Of a stretch of 64,000 nt of DNA, positions 26,001 through 35,912 are shown piece by piece. Position numbers and translations under genes: made by a program. Numbering within the stretch: position 1 is the first letter of the stretch; each line of letters begins with the position of its first letter. Source of the stretch: Takakia lepidozioides (lineage: Eukaryota > Streptophyta > Takakiopsida > Takakiales > Takakiaceae); the NCBI GenBank assembly GCA_030704615.1, contig CM060733.1:186001-250000 (forward strand). The letters run 5' to 3'. The notes below the pieces were generated by a model. The model did no database searches. It saw only the letters and a list, made by a program, of their open reading frames with translations, and was not told the origin of the DNA.

Positions 26001-27190
26001 AACCTCAGAGTTGACCCCTGTGCAGTGGAAAAATTTAGTGAGCCCCAGAGCTTTGCCCACTGAGCTTTGCCCCAGAGCTTTGCCCATTTGATGAGAGAAC
26101 CCCGGACAGTGTATCAGAAAATGAATATTGTCTTCACATTGCCCACACAATGGGAAGTGCACTCCCCCTTTCCTCTCTGCTTCTGTTTGTTGTTCAAAGG
26201 TAGGCTTCCTGCCCTGAGTTTAAATTTCAGTCTAGTGCCGAGAGTGGGTGGACCCTTGAGGTCATCCAAGATGTCCACCCCCATGTCACTAACTGGAACA
26301 AGTTCAGGGAAGTTCTCTACCTAACTTCATTTTCATCAGACAATCTCATGGCAACAGACATGGCTTCAGACACTACAGCCTCTAAGTCAGATTTATCTAG
26401 CAGGGTCAAGACTTGCGGATCCAGGTCAAGGTCCTTGAGAATCTATTCTACTCTCTTCTGCCAGGACTTCGCCTGTTTGACAGGGTTTAGGGTTTCCAAG
26501 ATATAGAGTCGATTAACTTAGGATATCTGGTGTTGGGCATATGTTGCAGCTGACCCCACCATCTGACCTTGATTTCATCTCGTCGGGAGCTTAATGATGG
26601 AATGCCAAACTCACCCCGAACAGCCCATTGGCTGTTTTGGAGCATGCTGACATACACTCCTTAAGCGCCCCCACTTGAATGGATTCTAGAGACTTAGCCT
26701 GGTTGGAGTTATCAACCCATATAGCAGATCCGTACTCCAAGGCAGGTCTAATAACGCGAGAAAGCATGGTTTTCTTAACCTCAGAGTTGACCCCTGTGCA
26801 GTGGAAAAATTTAGTGAGCCCCAGAGCTTTGCCCATTTGGTGAGAGAACCCCAGACAGTGTATCAGAAAATGAATATTGTCTTCAGATTGCCCACACAAT
26901 GGGAAGTGCACTCCCCCTTTCCTCTCTGCTTCTGTTTGTTGTTCAAAGGTAGGCTTCCTTCCCTCAGTTTAAATTTTAGTCTAGTGCCGAGAGTGGGTGG
27001 ACCCTTGAGGTCATCCAAGATGTCCTCCCCCATGTCACTGACTAGAAACAAGTTCAGGGAAGTTTTCTGCCTAACTTCATTTTCATCAGACAATCTCATG
27101 GCAACAGACATGGCTTTGGACACTACAGCCTCTAAGTCGGATTTATCCAGCAGGGTCAAGACTTGCGGATCCAGGTCGAGGTCCTTGAGA
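23040..27190 (-). repeat. Tandem array of 750/777-bp LINE C-terminal units
   Basis: The anchor CTAACTT...TTTTCATCAGACAATC recurs at 23265, 24042, 24792, 25542, 26321 and 27071, giving spacings of 777, 750, 750, 779 and 750. Long units carry an extra 27-29 bp made of a repeated GAGCTTTGCCC(CA) block (about 23766-23810 and 26046-26090). Units are nearly identical by eye. Each contains (minus strand) CPLCGQSEDNIHFLIHC, RPALEYGSAIWVDNS and a CCCTAAACCCT stretch that breaks the frame after SISWK. A TAG following ENEVR also stops the frame in the array units but not in the copy nearest the endonuclease. Confidence 0.92.
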
Positions 27191-27194
27191 ATCA

Positions 27195-27555
27195 CTTCTA
27201 CTCTGGTGTTGGGAAAACACCTTTTGATCTCAGTCCAAACCAGGAAGTGGTCAGAGGTACCAATATCAGTTCTGTCGATCATCGAAGAGAAACACTCGGG
27301 GAACAAATTTTTGTCCATTATGATATAGTCCACAATGGAACGTTCCCCAGTTTGGGATTTCTCACGAGTCCACTGCACTTGGTCACCTCTTGTCTTGTTA
27401 TTCAAGGTCAAAAGCTGAAGCTCTTCCAGACTGTTAATTAACCGTCTGCCATTAGAATTCAGCTCGTCCTCACCAGAAGACCCAATGATATCGTCCTGAT
27501 GGAGCCCTTTGCCCACTTGCGCATTGAAGTCACCTTGCAATAGCACCACAAACAT
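27195..27555 (-). pseudogene. LINE APE-type endonuclease, partial
   Basis: Residues GDFNAQVG, then SIVDYIIMD and GTSDHFLVW, are the conserved C-terminal half of the exonuclease/endonuclease/phosphatase fold (catalytic Asp/Asn of GDFN and the SDH triad). The N-terminal part with the first catalytic Glu is absent upstream. The chain fuses in frame, at EVILKDLDLDPQ, to the region normally located after the reverse transcriptase. Confidence 0.85.
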
Positions 27556-27559
27556 GAAG

Positions 27560-28200
27560 AGAAGCTTTGGAATCTGACACTTTTCTCCCCCCAGTCAATG
27601 GTGGGACAATGTGGGTGGATGGTCAACTGGAAACTGCAGCGGCAACAGCGCAATTGATAGAGCAAGGCATTGCTGATGAAGGTACCTTCTTCAACACATT
27701 TCAGCCCAAGGTCCTTCTGGTTTGACGTGTTTCAGCCGGTTTTTCCTCTCATCCTCCTCAGCCCTGAAGCATATGTATTGAATTCTGTAAGTTAGCTCGT
27801 TGGGTGGATTTGCGGTGCGTTGGAGTGACTTTGCAAGTTTAGGGCCGAGGTGGCAGCATGACAGGGAGGGGTAGCTGTTGATGCAGGGAGAGGATCGTGG
27901 GTGCAAAATCATCCAAGAGGGCCAGATTTGGAGCAAGGAACAGCGCTGGCAGGAGTTCTATAAATATGATCCACAACGGTGGGACAATATTGTCAACAAG
28001 GTGAGCTTTCTTCATGCAACATCGTAGGGAGTTTGACAGAACTTTGTATTTAAATATGTTAGTGTGGAGGGAGGGGTAGCCGCTGATGCAAGGATGGACT
28101 GTGGGTTCAGGATCACCCAAGAGGGCTACCAGCAGTGGAAGTAGCAGCATTTGGTCAATAGCAGTAGCAAGAATTAGCAACGTCAAACTCATCAATCAGG
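27560..28200 (+). pseudogene. Degenerate OSB-like (organellar ssDNA-binding) PDF-motif fragments
   Basis: At 27565-27620 two frames together show a Leu-Trp...Leu-Phe segment followed by PSQWWDNVGG. At 27930-28000 one frame reads WQEFYKYDPQRWDNIVNK and ends at a GTGAGC donor. Both resemble the PDF motif of plant OSB proteins (LWxxFFxxPxxWWDNRxxK), which bind single-stranded organellar DNA. Two further parallel blocks (about 27861 and 28064, some 205 bp apart, core GGAGGGGTAGC...ATGCA...CAAGAGGGC) show that this part was duplicated. No continuous gene is present. Confidence 0.4.
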
Positions 28201-28369
28201 TACTTGCTTCTGTATACATTTCATCCTCTTATCAACGTAGTCCCTGCTTGGACAGCCTATAGGGTTGTATAAAACAAAACTTTGGAACCTTCCAACCCAG
28301 GTGCTTTGTTATTGGTCTATCAAGGTCTGATTTGAAATGTTTTCATTGCATTTTGCAGGTGAACTCATC

Positions 28370-29608
28370 ATGGAAGAAGAGTTGGACGTAAAAGTCCTGC
28401 TCGTTGGAGGAGATGCATCACCAAACAGGCTTGGTTCTGTGTTCACTATGCGAGGTGTCACATACAAATGCATCCGAGCAGAAATTATAGGTGATGAGCT
28501 TGTCTCAGCAAAATTTCATTTCATTTCCATGGGGGGTAGTGTCCTTTCAGCCAAGCAAGAAGAGAGGATGGTTCTGAAAGGGGATACTGTACACATTAAG
28601 ATTTCAGACCAAAACGATGGGGACCAAGGATTGAAAAGACCTCTATCTTCCAGTGGTTCTACGATCTTGCATGAGGACAGACCAGGCGAGGACCCGGCAC
28701 CAGTGTCTACCAAGATGAGGATGGACCCTGATACACCCTTTGCTGGCGATGGTAGAAATGAAGACCATGCACATGAGCATGCACTTCAGCAGAGATCTGG
28801 TAGATTGTGCAGCACGTTGGCTACATCCAACGATATTCAAAAATGGCAGAAAGATATTAGAGCCGTTGAAAGGAAAATCTCTGCAGAAGGACGATGTGAC
28901 AAGTTTGAGCTAATGACAAAGGATCAACAAGGACAAGCAATGTTCCACATATGGTGTGTTGAGTGTGAGGATGTTTATGCACGGTCTGGGAAAAACAAAC
29001 CATATGATGCATGTGCAAACTTTATGAGATCTCATTTGAGGAGTGAGAGGCATCGCATAGCCTATGAGAGGCGTCATGGGAAGGGTTCATCACAATGTGT
29101 CATCAGCCCTGTAAATGCAGATGAAGCATTAGACGCAAAGAAGAACAGGGTGAAGGAGGCATTAGAGGAAGTCGCTCGGTTTTGTGAGGACAATCCTGGA
29201 AACAGATTTGAGATTGTGGAAGCCACAATTGGAGACTATTCGCAGTTGGGTTCCATAAGGATTAGGTGCCCACTTGATTCGAAGTGGCTACTCTTGTTTC
29301 CAAGGACAGGTTCGTTGCAATCTTCTTTGACAGAGCATGTGAAAGGAAAAACTCATGTCGATGCAGAGATTTGCCAGAAGGTTGAAAGTAGTGAAGGACC
29401 TTACAAAAAGAGAGAAAGGCCTCCAAAGCCTATGATTGCCAAAGATGTAAAGCAATGGGATCTAAGCTCTTTCTTGGTCAGTCAACCTGTGTTGCCGTCC
29501 CCACCACTTGACAATCCAATTGTGGCATCAACAATGGGAGGATCCTCGTCACAAACTCCATACGCTTGTGTTGACGCTGCCCAACGGGGAGATCTGATCG
29601 AGGATTGA
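28370..29608 (+). CDS. Transposon-encoded protein with two C2H2-like zinc fingers
   Basis: 412 residues from an ATG just after a T-rich CAG acceptor (28351-28358), which may remove a 5' intron. In-frame ATG 28337 is less likely for that reason. Two spaced finger-like modules are visible. One is IWCVECEDVYAR...NFMRSHLRSERHRIAY (C-x2-C...H-x4-H, about residues 195-235). A second, looser one is IRCPLDSKW...LTEHVKGKTH (about 300-345). The C-terminus is Pro/Ser-rich. It lies directly upstream of the transposase in the same orientation, so it is either the transposase's DNA-binding N-terminus separated by a frame change or intron, or a separate accessory protein. Confidence 0.7.
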   Translation: MEEELDVKVLLVGGDASPNRLGSVFTMRGVTYKCIRAEIIGDELVSAKFHFISMGGSVLSAKQEERMVLKGDTVHIKISDQNDGDQGLKRPLSSSGSTILHEDRPGEDPAPVSTKMRMDPDTPFAGDGRNEDHAHEHALQQRSGRLCSTLATSNDIQKWQKDIRAVERKISAEGRCDKFELMTKDQQGQAMFHIWCVECEDVYARSGKNKPYDACANFMRSHLRSERHRIAYERRHGKGSSQCVISPVNADEALDAKKNRVKEALEEVARFCEDNPGNRFEIVEATIGDYSQLGSIRIRCPLDSKWLLLFPRTGSLQSSLTEHVKGKTHVDAEICQKVESSEGPYKKRERPPKPMIAKDVKQWDLSSFLVSQPVLPSPPLDNPIVASTMGGSSSQTPYACVDAAQRGDLIED

Positions 29609-29673
29609 CAATTACAGCAAAGGTCCCAATGCAACAAAGGAAGACACAGTTTGTGTTGGGGCCTATGGGATGA

Positions 29674-31267
29674 ATGGTGGAAGTACAACCATTCCTTCAA
29701 GATAGCAAGGGAGGAAAGAAGTGGTATGTCGAGCCGTTGACAAATGCAACCATCACTCTAAACAATCAAGAGCATAAGGTTGTTGGTACGTTTCGGCACG
29801 CGGATTGTTTTAGAGTGTCATTGGATGGGGAGCCATTTCCAAACTTGAGATGTTCAGCATGTTCTTCCATTCCCTTGGAAAATGACTTCAGAATGAGGGT
29901 ATATAGAGAAAGAGGTGTCATGGAATGTAGAGGGGAGAGAGATACTGGCAAGGGAAGAAGGTTGTCATATCTTGGAAATCCGGAGATTGTCAAACAAGTT
30001 TACAAAAACAGACAGGAGTTGAGGCAGTTGAGGTTCAAATTGTGGGAGGCCAGGACCAAAGTGGCATCCTTGTCTGTGCGATGTAGGAGTTTGAAGGAGT
30101 CTGGGATTGAGGCAATTGAAAGAGGAGATGTTCTCAAATTTTGTCGTGATATTGTTGATGCACATAGGAGGGGGGATTTTGAAGGAAAAGAAAGTTTGTG
30201 GGATTTTCTTGTTGATATGGGCAAGAATATTGACAGGTCTCCACAAGGGAAGAGGTATGGTACTAGCACAAAAACAATGTTTGAGACTGTGCAACTTTGG
30301 GGGGGTCCGAGATTGCATCATTTTTTGGCTTCAAATGTGGGGGGTCCTTCTATTGATACTACAAGACGGTCTTTGAGGAAAGGTTTGAAGTATAGAGCGG
30401 GAGAAACGGATGATATATTTCAGCATGTGGCTGGAATTTACAGAGATGTGATGGAAGATGCAAATATTCCATTGGGAAGCATCCCAGTGATGGTGGCCGA
30501 AGATGAAACTGTTGTGAAGCAATTGGTACGTTGGATTGCTAGGGATGACACCCTTCTCGGGTTTTGTGGGCTTCAAGACAACCATGTATGTATTTCAAAT
30601 TTTGTGGTGCAAGTGGGAGAAGGGGAATCAGGGTACAAACATATTGTGGAGGCATTCAAAAACAATGTGGTTGCCCATTATGCTAGAGTGTTGATAGCAA
30701 ATCCTCTACATGTACGGTTACCTCGATTGGTATTGGTAATCCAGCTCACTTGCAATAGATTTGACAACAATTTTGTGAGATCACAATGGGAAGTGGTGAG
30801 ACAGTTGTGGGACAAATATGTGAGGGACGTGGTTGGGCCTATAATTGGGCATGCTTCAGACGGAGATAGTAGGAGGAGAAAAGTGATGTTAGAAGATTAT
30901 GCCAATGGGGCTGGAAGTAGATTTTGCATCCCTTGGGAAGGATGGTTGTTTACAGGTCGAGTGTGCAACGGGGGAGATATATACGGACTCCATGATCAGG
31001 ACTTCATCCACAATGGGAAAAAATTGGTAAATCCCTTGGACAGTGCATCACGGACTTTGGTGTTGGGTGATGAGGTTGCTACATTGAATCATGTGTTATT
31101 GGTCTACCATTCATTTTCAGTGGACAAGCATGGACTTCAGGAATGTGATATCAAAAGAGAAGATCGACAGAATTGGGCAGCAGCTGAACAACTGGCATCT
31201 CGGAAGGTGCAAGCTTGTTTGAGGGAGTTACAATCAACTGTGAATCATCGAAGAGAGAGGACCAAAG
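29674..31267 (+). CDS. Transposase, N-terminal and catalytic core part (P/THAP9-like layout)
   Basis: A long open frame. Motifs in order are a Cys pair region LRCSACSSIPLENDF, an acidic cluster VMVAEDETVV followed about 20 residues later by LLGFCG, and GHASDGDSRRRKVML. The pattern D-E...GF and SDG-x-x-R matches the first two catalytic-acid neighbourhoods of P-element/THAP9 RNase-H-fold transposases as I remember them. The frame runs on to 31425, but a plausible exon end is AAAG/GTACTG at 31267. The continuation (31383 onward) is in another frame, and that donor and acceptor do not keep phase. The join is therefore unresolved or damaged. Confidence 0.6.
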
Positions 31268-31382
31268 GTACTGAAATTTACCTATACATCATTTCATGCT
31301 ACATCGACATTTTTTTGTCTCCTCACATGTCATTGTGTGAGAGGGTACAATCTGCTGCGAATGTATCATTTTTTTTTTCAGA

Positions 31383-32762
31383 TTGTGGAAGTTGTGGCTA
31401 TTCCACCACGAGGTGTATAATCTGAAATCCTTCTTCATTAGCAGGGAAGCATACTTGGATTTACAAATTTCATGCCACTACGTGGTTCTACTTATCAAAT
31501 TGTTCAAGGATAAGTTTAATCATGTGTAAGTTCTTTTGAGCCTTGTTGGTTCAGATGTGTGTGAAATATTCTTCAGCAAAGTGGGAGGTATTTTACGGAA
31601 TGAGAGGACATATGACGGGTGTGATTTGATTGAGAGTGCGGGAGCATTAACACGCATATCCGAGTTCGAGGCGAATCCAAAAGGACCCAAGTTCTCAAGA
31701 GCTCACAAGAAACAAAAACACATATGGTCTTCTTTGGAGAAGAAGCCAGGTATCCCCCTTGCTGATTTGTCCGACTTTTCTACTGTCCAGTCGGATGATT
31801 GCATTGTGGAGGCTTTGAAAACTGGATTTCTAGAAGCGCAACTTTTATGCCATAAACTTGGGATGAAACCAAACAAAGCAACAAACTTGGATTGGTGGAA
31901 TGAGCCATGGACAATTGAGAGACAAATGGAGGCGGAGCAATTCAAAAGCATGGAAGAGGAGGGTGATGATGTCGATGCCATAGATTCTATTTGTCCTCTT
32001 AATGCAGACACACATATTCAAAATGAGGTCGTGGAAGATGAATTGGTGTGCGGGCCTTCGAATTCAATGGAGGATGTTTTGAGCCAACCTTTGGATGATC
32101 ATGCGGAAGAGGTACTTGTTCAAAGTGAATTGAGACATACTCTGGATGCTGTCATTGATGAGTTTGAACAAGAGAAAGATGGATCGAAGGCAGTGGTTCC
32201 ATTTGTCAAAGTAGACGGGAAGACCATATTCAAAAGCACTTTGGTTAGCCAACTCAATGGCAACCCTACTCTATCCAAGGATAGATTGACACGAGTAAGA
32301 AGTGCATCGATGTTGTTTTGCCGAGAAAACAAACCAACTACCAACAACAAAGCCACGAGCTTGGGATTGGGTTCGGATTGTGCTGTATTTTTTGTTGATG
32401 GGGAGACTGCGATCCAAATTACAAACAGGAAAGGAAGACCAGGGAAAACCTGCAGAGGAGCAACCAAAGGCACTTGGTATTTGGGCAGGGTTCAAAGAAT
32501 GCGGAAGAAAATCAATAAGCGGTTTGTAGAATGTAGGGATTTTGTTGATTTATTGGAGCGTCCTTCTCATATGGAGATTGGGTTAGCATGGTACCAAAAA
32601 ATTCGAGGAGGGGTTTATACGTACGATTTGACGGATAATATGATGGTTGATTTGGATTCCATTATCGCGTTAGCATGTTTAAAGTACAATCTCAAGTCAA
32701 ACACATATGTTCTTGATGCAAATGACCGAAAAGTCTTTGACAACTTTATCAAAGGCAAATAA
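31383..32762 (+). pseudogene. Transposase C-terminal part, interrupted by one stop
   Basis: After a strong acceptor (T-rich CAG ending 31381) the frame reads LWKLWLFHHEVYNLKSFF, hits a single TAA at 31527-31529, and continues open to 32762. GSDVCEIFFSKVGG just after the stop resembles the GSD/QD-x2-EN-FFS block that carries the last catalytic Glu in P/THAP9-type enzymes. RAHKKQKHIW, an acidic middle and a basic C-terminal half follow. A single nonsense codon in otherwise open sequence suggests recent inactivation, unless a short intron is hidden there. Confidence 0.65.
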
Positions 32763-33021
32763 TTTTTTTAATTAATATGTTAGATTTTATTATGTTTTAA
32801 ATGAATAAATTCGATATAATATAAAAACATACATATACATATTGGAGGGTTATTTTTAATGATGAAAAATGAGAATATACATACAGAAGGGGGTACTTTC
32901 CAAAAATTATAAATTTTTGTATATTTACAGGAGGGGATTTTATAATCTTCAAAAAGTATGTACAGAGGGGGTATAAATTATCCAAGGACCCGTATACAGG
33001 GGTTTTTTTATTAGGCGACGA

Positions 33022-33058
33022 ACGCACGTGATACGCACAGTTTATAAAGAGTGCACCC
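33022..33058 (-). repeat. Right terminal inverted repeat of the 10.8-kb transposon
   Basis: Reverse complement of the same bipartite pattern: ACGCACGT, 19 bases, GAGTGCACCC. It is preceded by subterminal repeats of ACAG(A/G)AGGGGG type at about 32882, 32929, 32960 and 32996, in direct orientation relative to those at the left end. Confidence 0.75.
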
Positions 33059-33095
33059 CCCGGGCAGCTGCAGCCCTTGTCAGTCCACATGTTCA

Positions 33096-33946
33096 GGCAA
33101 CAGGGAAGCATAAACGAGAACAAAAGAGATCTCGCAAGGCATTGAGTGCAGAGTATGCAAAGAAGCCCACCACTAGGGCGGATTCCAAGGTATCAATTGA
33201 CAAGGATATGGACAAGTGCCCAGGTGAAAGTACCCCCTCATCAAAGAGAGTTGTCGTGCACAAGCCCTTGGATACGAGTGAAGACAACGATCTGAGCCAC
33301 CATGATAAGAGTAACTCAATCCCAGGGGACGGTGTTGTGAAGGCCGCTCGGGGCCCTGTTGTGAAGTCACTGAACACCGTGAAGACTCCTCCCAACTTGA
33401 CTGCATTGTTTGGATCTTGATTGGGACAAGTGCATCAGTATTGCTCATGCACAAAAATGGAAGTTGCAAACCCTGCAACCTACAAATACAACTGCTGTCC
33501 GGAGGCAGATTGAAGAAGAAGGGGATGAAGAACAGGAGTTTGGGGGAGATGGGGAGGACTTGGCCTCCTGCTTGGATGCAGGGGACAATTTTGCCTGCAA
33601 TGCTGAAGCTGGAAACTCATAAGGGGTGGACTTCTACTTGCTCTGTTGTGAAAGGCCGGTTCACGTTGTTATGGAGACATTCACAGATGGGTGGGGAAGT
33701 ACTTTTGACCCTGGCGAGCATGTGGTTGCAGGGAGATATTACCAGTTGTGTGGAAGAAGAGATAAGGCTTACAAGTTCCTATCTGACCAGCCTTTGGCAT
33801 TTCTGTATTCGCATTTGGTGAGGGCTATCAAATTTGCTATGCCTCCAGCGACATATCGAGTCAAAGGCAAGGATGCAGTCTTCACCTTGTTTGCGGATGC
33901 ATTGGAAGGCATCAATGAAGCTCTGGCAGCAATGGAAGATCGCTAA
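33096..33946 (+). pseudogene. C-terminal relic of a second transposase-like family (copy A)
   Basis: It starts after a TTCAG acceptor beside the right end of the 10.8-kb element. It encodes a basic region (KHKREQKRSRKAL), then GPVVKSLNTVKTPPNL, an acidic stretch, and GVDFYLLCCERPVHVVMETF...LAFLYSHLVRAIKFAMPP. The frame changes once near 33410 and again after a TAA at about 33620. The PVVKSLNTVKTPPNL motif is shared with copy B on the opposite strand at about 35985. The catalytic upstream part is missing here. Confidence 0.6.
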
Positions 33947-33949
33947 GAT

Positions 33950-35910
33950 GGCATGTTGCAGGCCAATCCATGGTTGACGGGCAACTTCCCTTATCGGGAT
34001 GGGGTCCAATTCTCCCTTGGGTTATGTAACTCAAATATGTAGCAATGTGAATTACAAGTTGCTTGTGAGCTGAGAGATTGTTTTCGGAATTTGTATGTAT
34101 GTAGCTTTGTTATTTGGCCGCAGATTATAATTCATAATCTATAATCTATCTTGCAAGCTATGGCTGAAGAGGCTATGGCTGTGGCCAAATATGTTACAGT
34201 TCAATTGAATGTGCCTGGTGACTAGAATTCCCGCACTAGTGCTGTGGTGTATCACTTCACAAGGCGGGGAATTTCAATTTAATGTGTCTGGTTTTCTTTC
34301 TGTGATTGGTTTCTTGTTATTTGGAGTGTGTCTGCCTTCCACTCTGATCACACAATCTGTTGTCCTCCCCCTTCTCATACCAACTGGTTGGCAAAGGTGC
34401 CTGGCTATGAAGATATGGCAAAACCTCATCATAAACCCTACAACTTGTCATACTTCCTTGTCCTTTCAAAGTTCCACACCCTCGTTTTGGATAAGAAAGT
34501 GGAGAAGATCATAGCTGTAAAAATAAGGCACATGTTCCTCAAGGCACATGATCCTCAACACGCTGAAGCCGGGCGCCATTCTAGTCTGAGTTACTAACAG
34601 CCTTCCAAACACAGTGGGACAATCAAGTGGAACAGCAGCAGACCTGCTATCATACTGTCTTGATTCCCTCTTCAAAGTTAAGCCATCCTTGCATATTGAA
34701 CTGCATGCATTAAATCATACACACAAGTAATTTTTGGGCTTGGATGAAGTTGAGAGATACTATCAAACTCTCTGAAGACTTAGGCAGGCACAACTACAAA
34801 TCACATTTCTGTGCTCAATTGAGCGAAGGTAGATTGCTTAGAGCTGCTCATTACTGAGGTATATTCTGTTTAGTGAGTTGATTAGTGTCCTGACTTGGGG
34901 TACAGAACCAGCTTGTCTCTTGTAGAGAGGGGAATGATGGGAATGATGTCTGTTGGCCAGGCTTCGGTCCGCCATACCAGGGATCTTCACCAAGGAGCTA
35001 GACTAATTACTTGTATTGTTGGTGTCCGATTGCAGTTTTGTAAATGAACTATCAGAGTCAAGAAAAGGAGGATAGAGGTACGCAACCGGATGTAGCCATA
35101 CCATCCACCAGTTAGTCAAATTTCAGGCGCAGACTCTGTTAAACCCACGCATGTTGGAGAATTGTAGCACAGGCAGGAAAAGCAACGGGCCTTTCAAAGC
35201 CATCTTTCTCACATAGAATGAATGACAGTAGACTGCCTGCCTGCAGGAAGGTATTCTAGCAATTCCTATCAGAAACAGATAGCAAAATAGAGTGCATTGT
35301 TTTCAAAAACCACTGTCATGATATTGCTGCCTTACTCAAACATGTACAGCATACCTATCAGCAGAAAATGAACAAAGAACAGTAATGTGCATGCCCTCAA
35401 TCCATGTCATGTGTCCATTGTGAGCTACTCGAGAAACCACAAGGGCAAATCCACATCACATGACTTGGCTGGGCACCTAATGATAACAACTAACACATCC
35501 TCTGCCAGTTTGAAACTGCTCAACATTGACATATTGTGGCACCAACCTCTACCCCATCGATGAAAGACTAGCCTTTGCTTGGTGCCTGCCTCCCAAAGTG
35601 GCCATGTCATAAATGAACAAGTACTGATGAAGAGACGAGACCTGTCCCCACAATGACAGCAGCGAGTGGTAAAGTCCTCATAGGGGCGGTCTGCTAATCA
35701 CATGCCCTGCATTGCCACCCACAATGCTCAAGATCTTACTATACTTCTGTCTTATAATTCAGCACTAGACGTATACCAGATGTATGTCCTATATATCATG
35801 CATAGAGGAGTTAAATTGCATCAGAAACTTGAGCATGAATTGGCAAAATAACAACCAAGAGTTATTCTAACATTAGTGATAAAAGCATAAGTGTACAGTA
35901 CTCAGCTTGT
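33950..35910. other. Between the two transposase relics; no gene seen
   Basis: No supported coding region. Local near-duplications (AATTGAATGTGCCTGGTG at about 34204 and AATTTAATGTGTCTGG at about 34275) are the only features noted. Confidence 0.4.
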
Positions 35911-35912
35911 AC

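Larger units (their letters stand above)
22880..27555 (-). mobile_element. LINE with endonuclease end and amplified C-terminal segment
   Basis: Read on the minus strand, the element starts with an APE-type endonuclease (27555-27195), passes straight into the post-RT region with no reverse transcriptase between, and continues through tandem copies of the zf-RVT-containing segment. It ends at 22.9 kb with a different tail (IVPIPLFTNFESLEAED). Hence the reverse transcriptase core has been deleted. It cannot be autonomous. It is related to the fragment at 2.2-3.0 kb. Confidence 0.85.
22273..33065 (+). mobile_element. About 10.8-kb TIR DNA transposon with P/THAP9-like transposase, carrying nested elements
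   Basis: Outer ends read GGGTGCACTC at 22280 and its reverse complement ending at 33058. Each is followed inward, after exactly 19 variable bases, by ACGTGCGT, giving 37-bp terminal inverted repeats. The flanks are CCCCGGGG (left) and CCCCGGGC (right): an 8-bp direct repeat with one mismatch or an exact 6-bp CCCGGG, ambiguous because the site is palindromic. Inside are G-rich direct subterminal repeats at both ends, a zinc-finger protein and a transposase on the plus strand (28.4-32.8 kb), and foreign DNA (tRNA-like box, LINE array, OSB-like relics) at 22.4-28.3 kb. The P/THAP9 link rests on transposase motif layout and target size. I have not excluded another DDE superfamily. Confidence 0.65.

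Noticed and set aside
23040-27190. The array units as a repeat-protein gene
   Set aside because: Although periods are mostly multiples of three, every unit carries a stop after SISWK and another after ENEVR, so no continuous protein exists.
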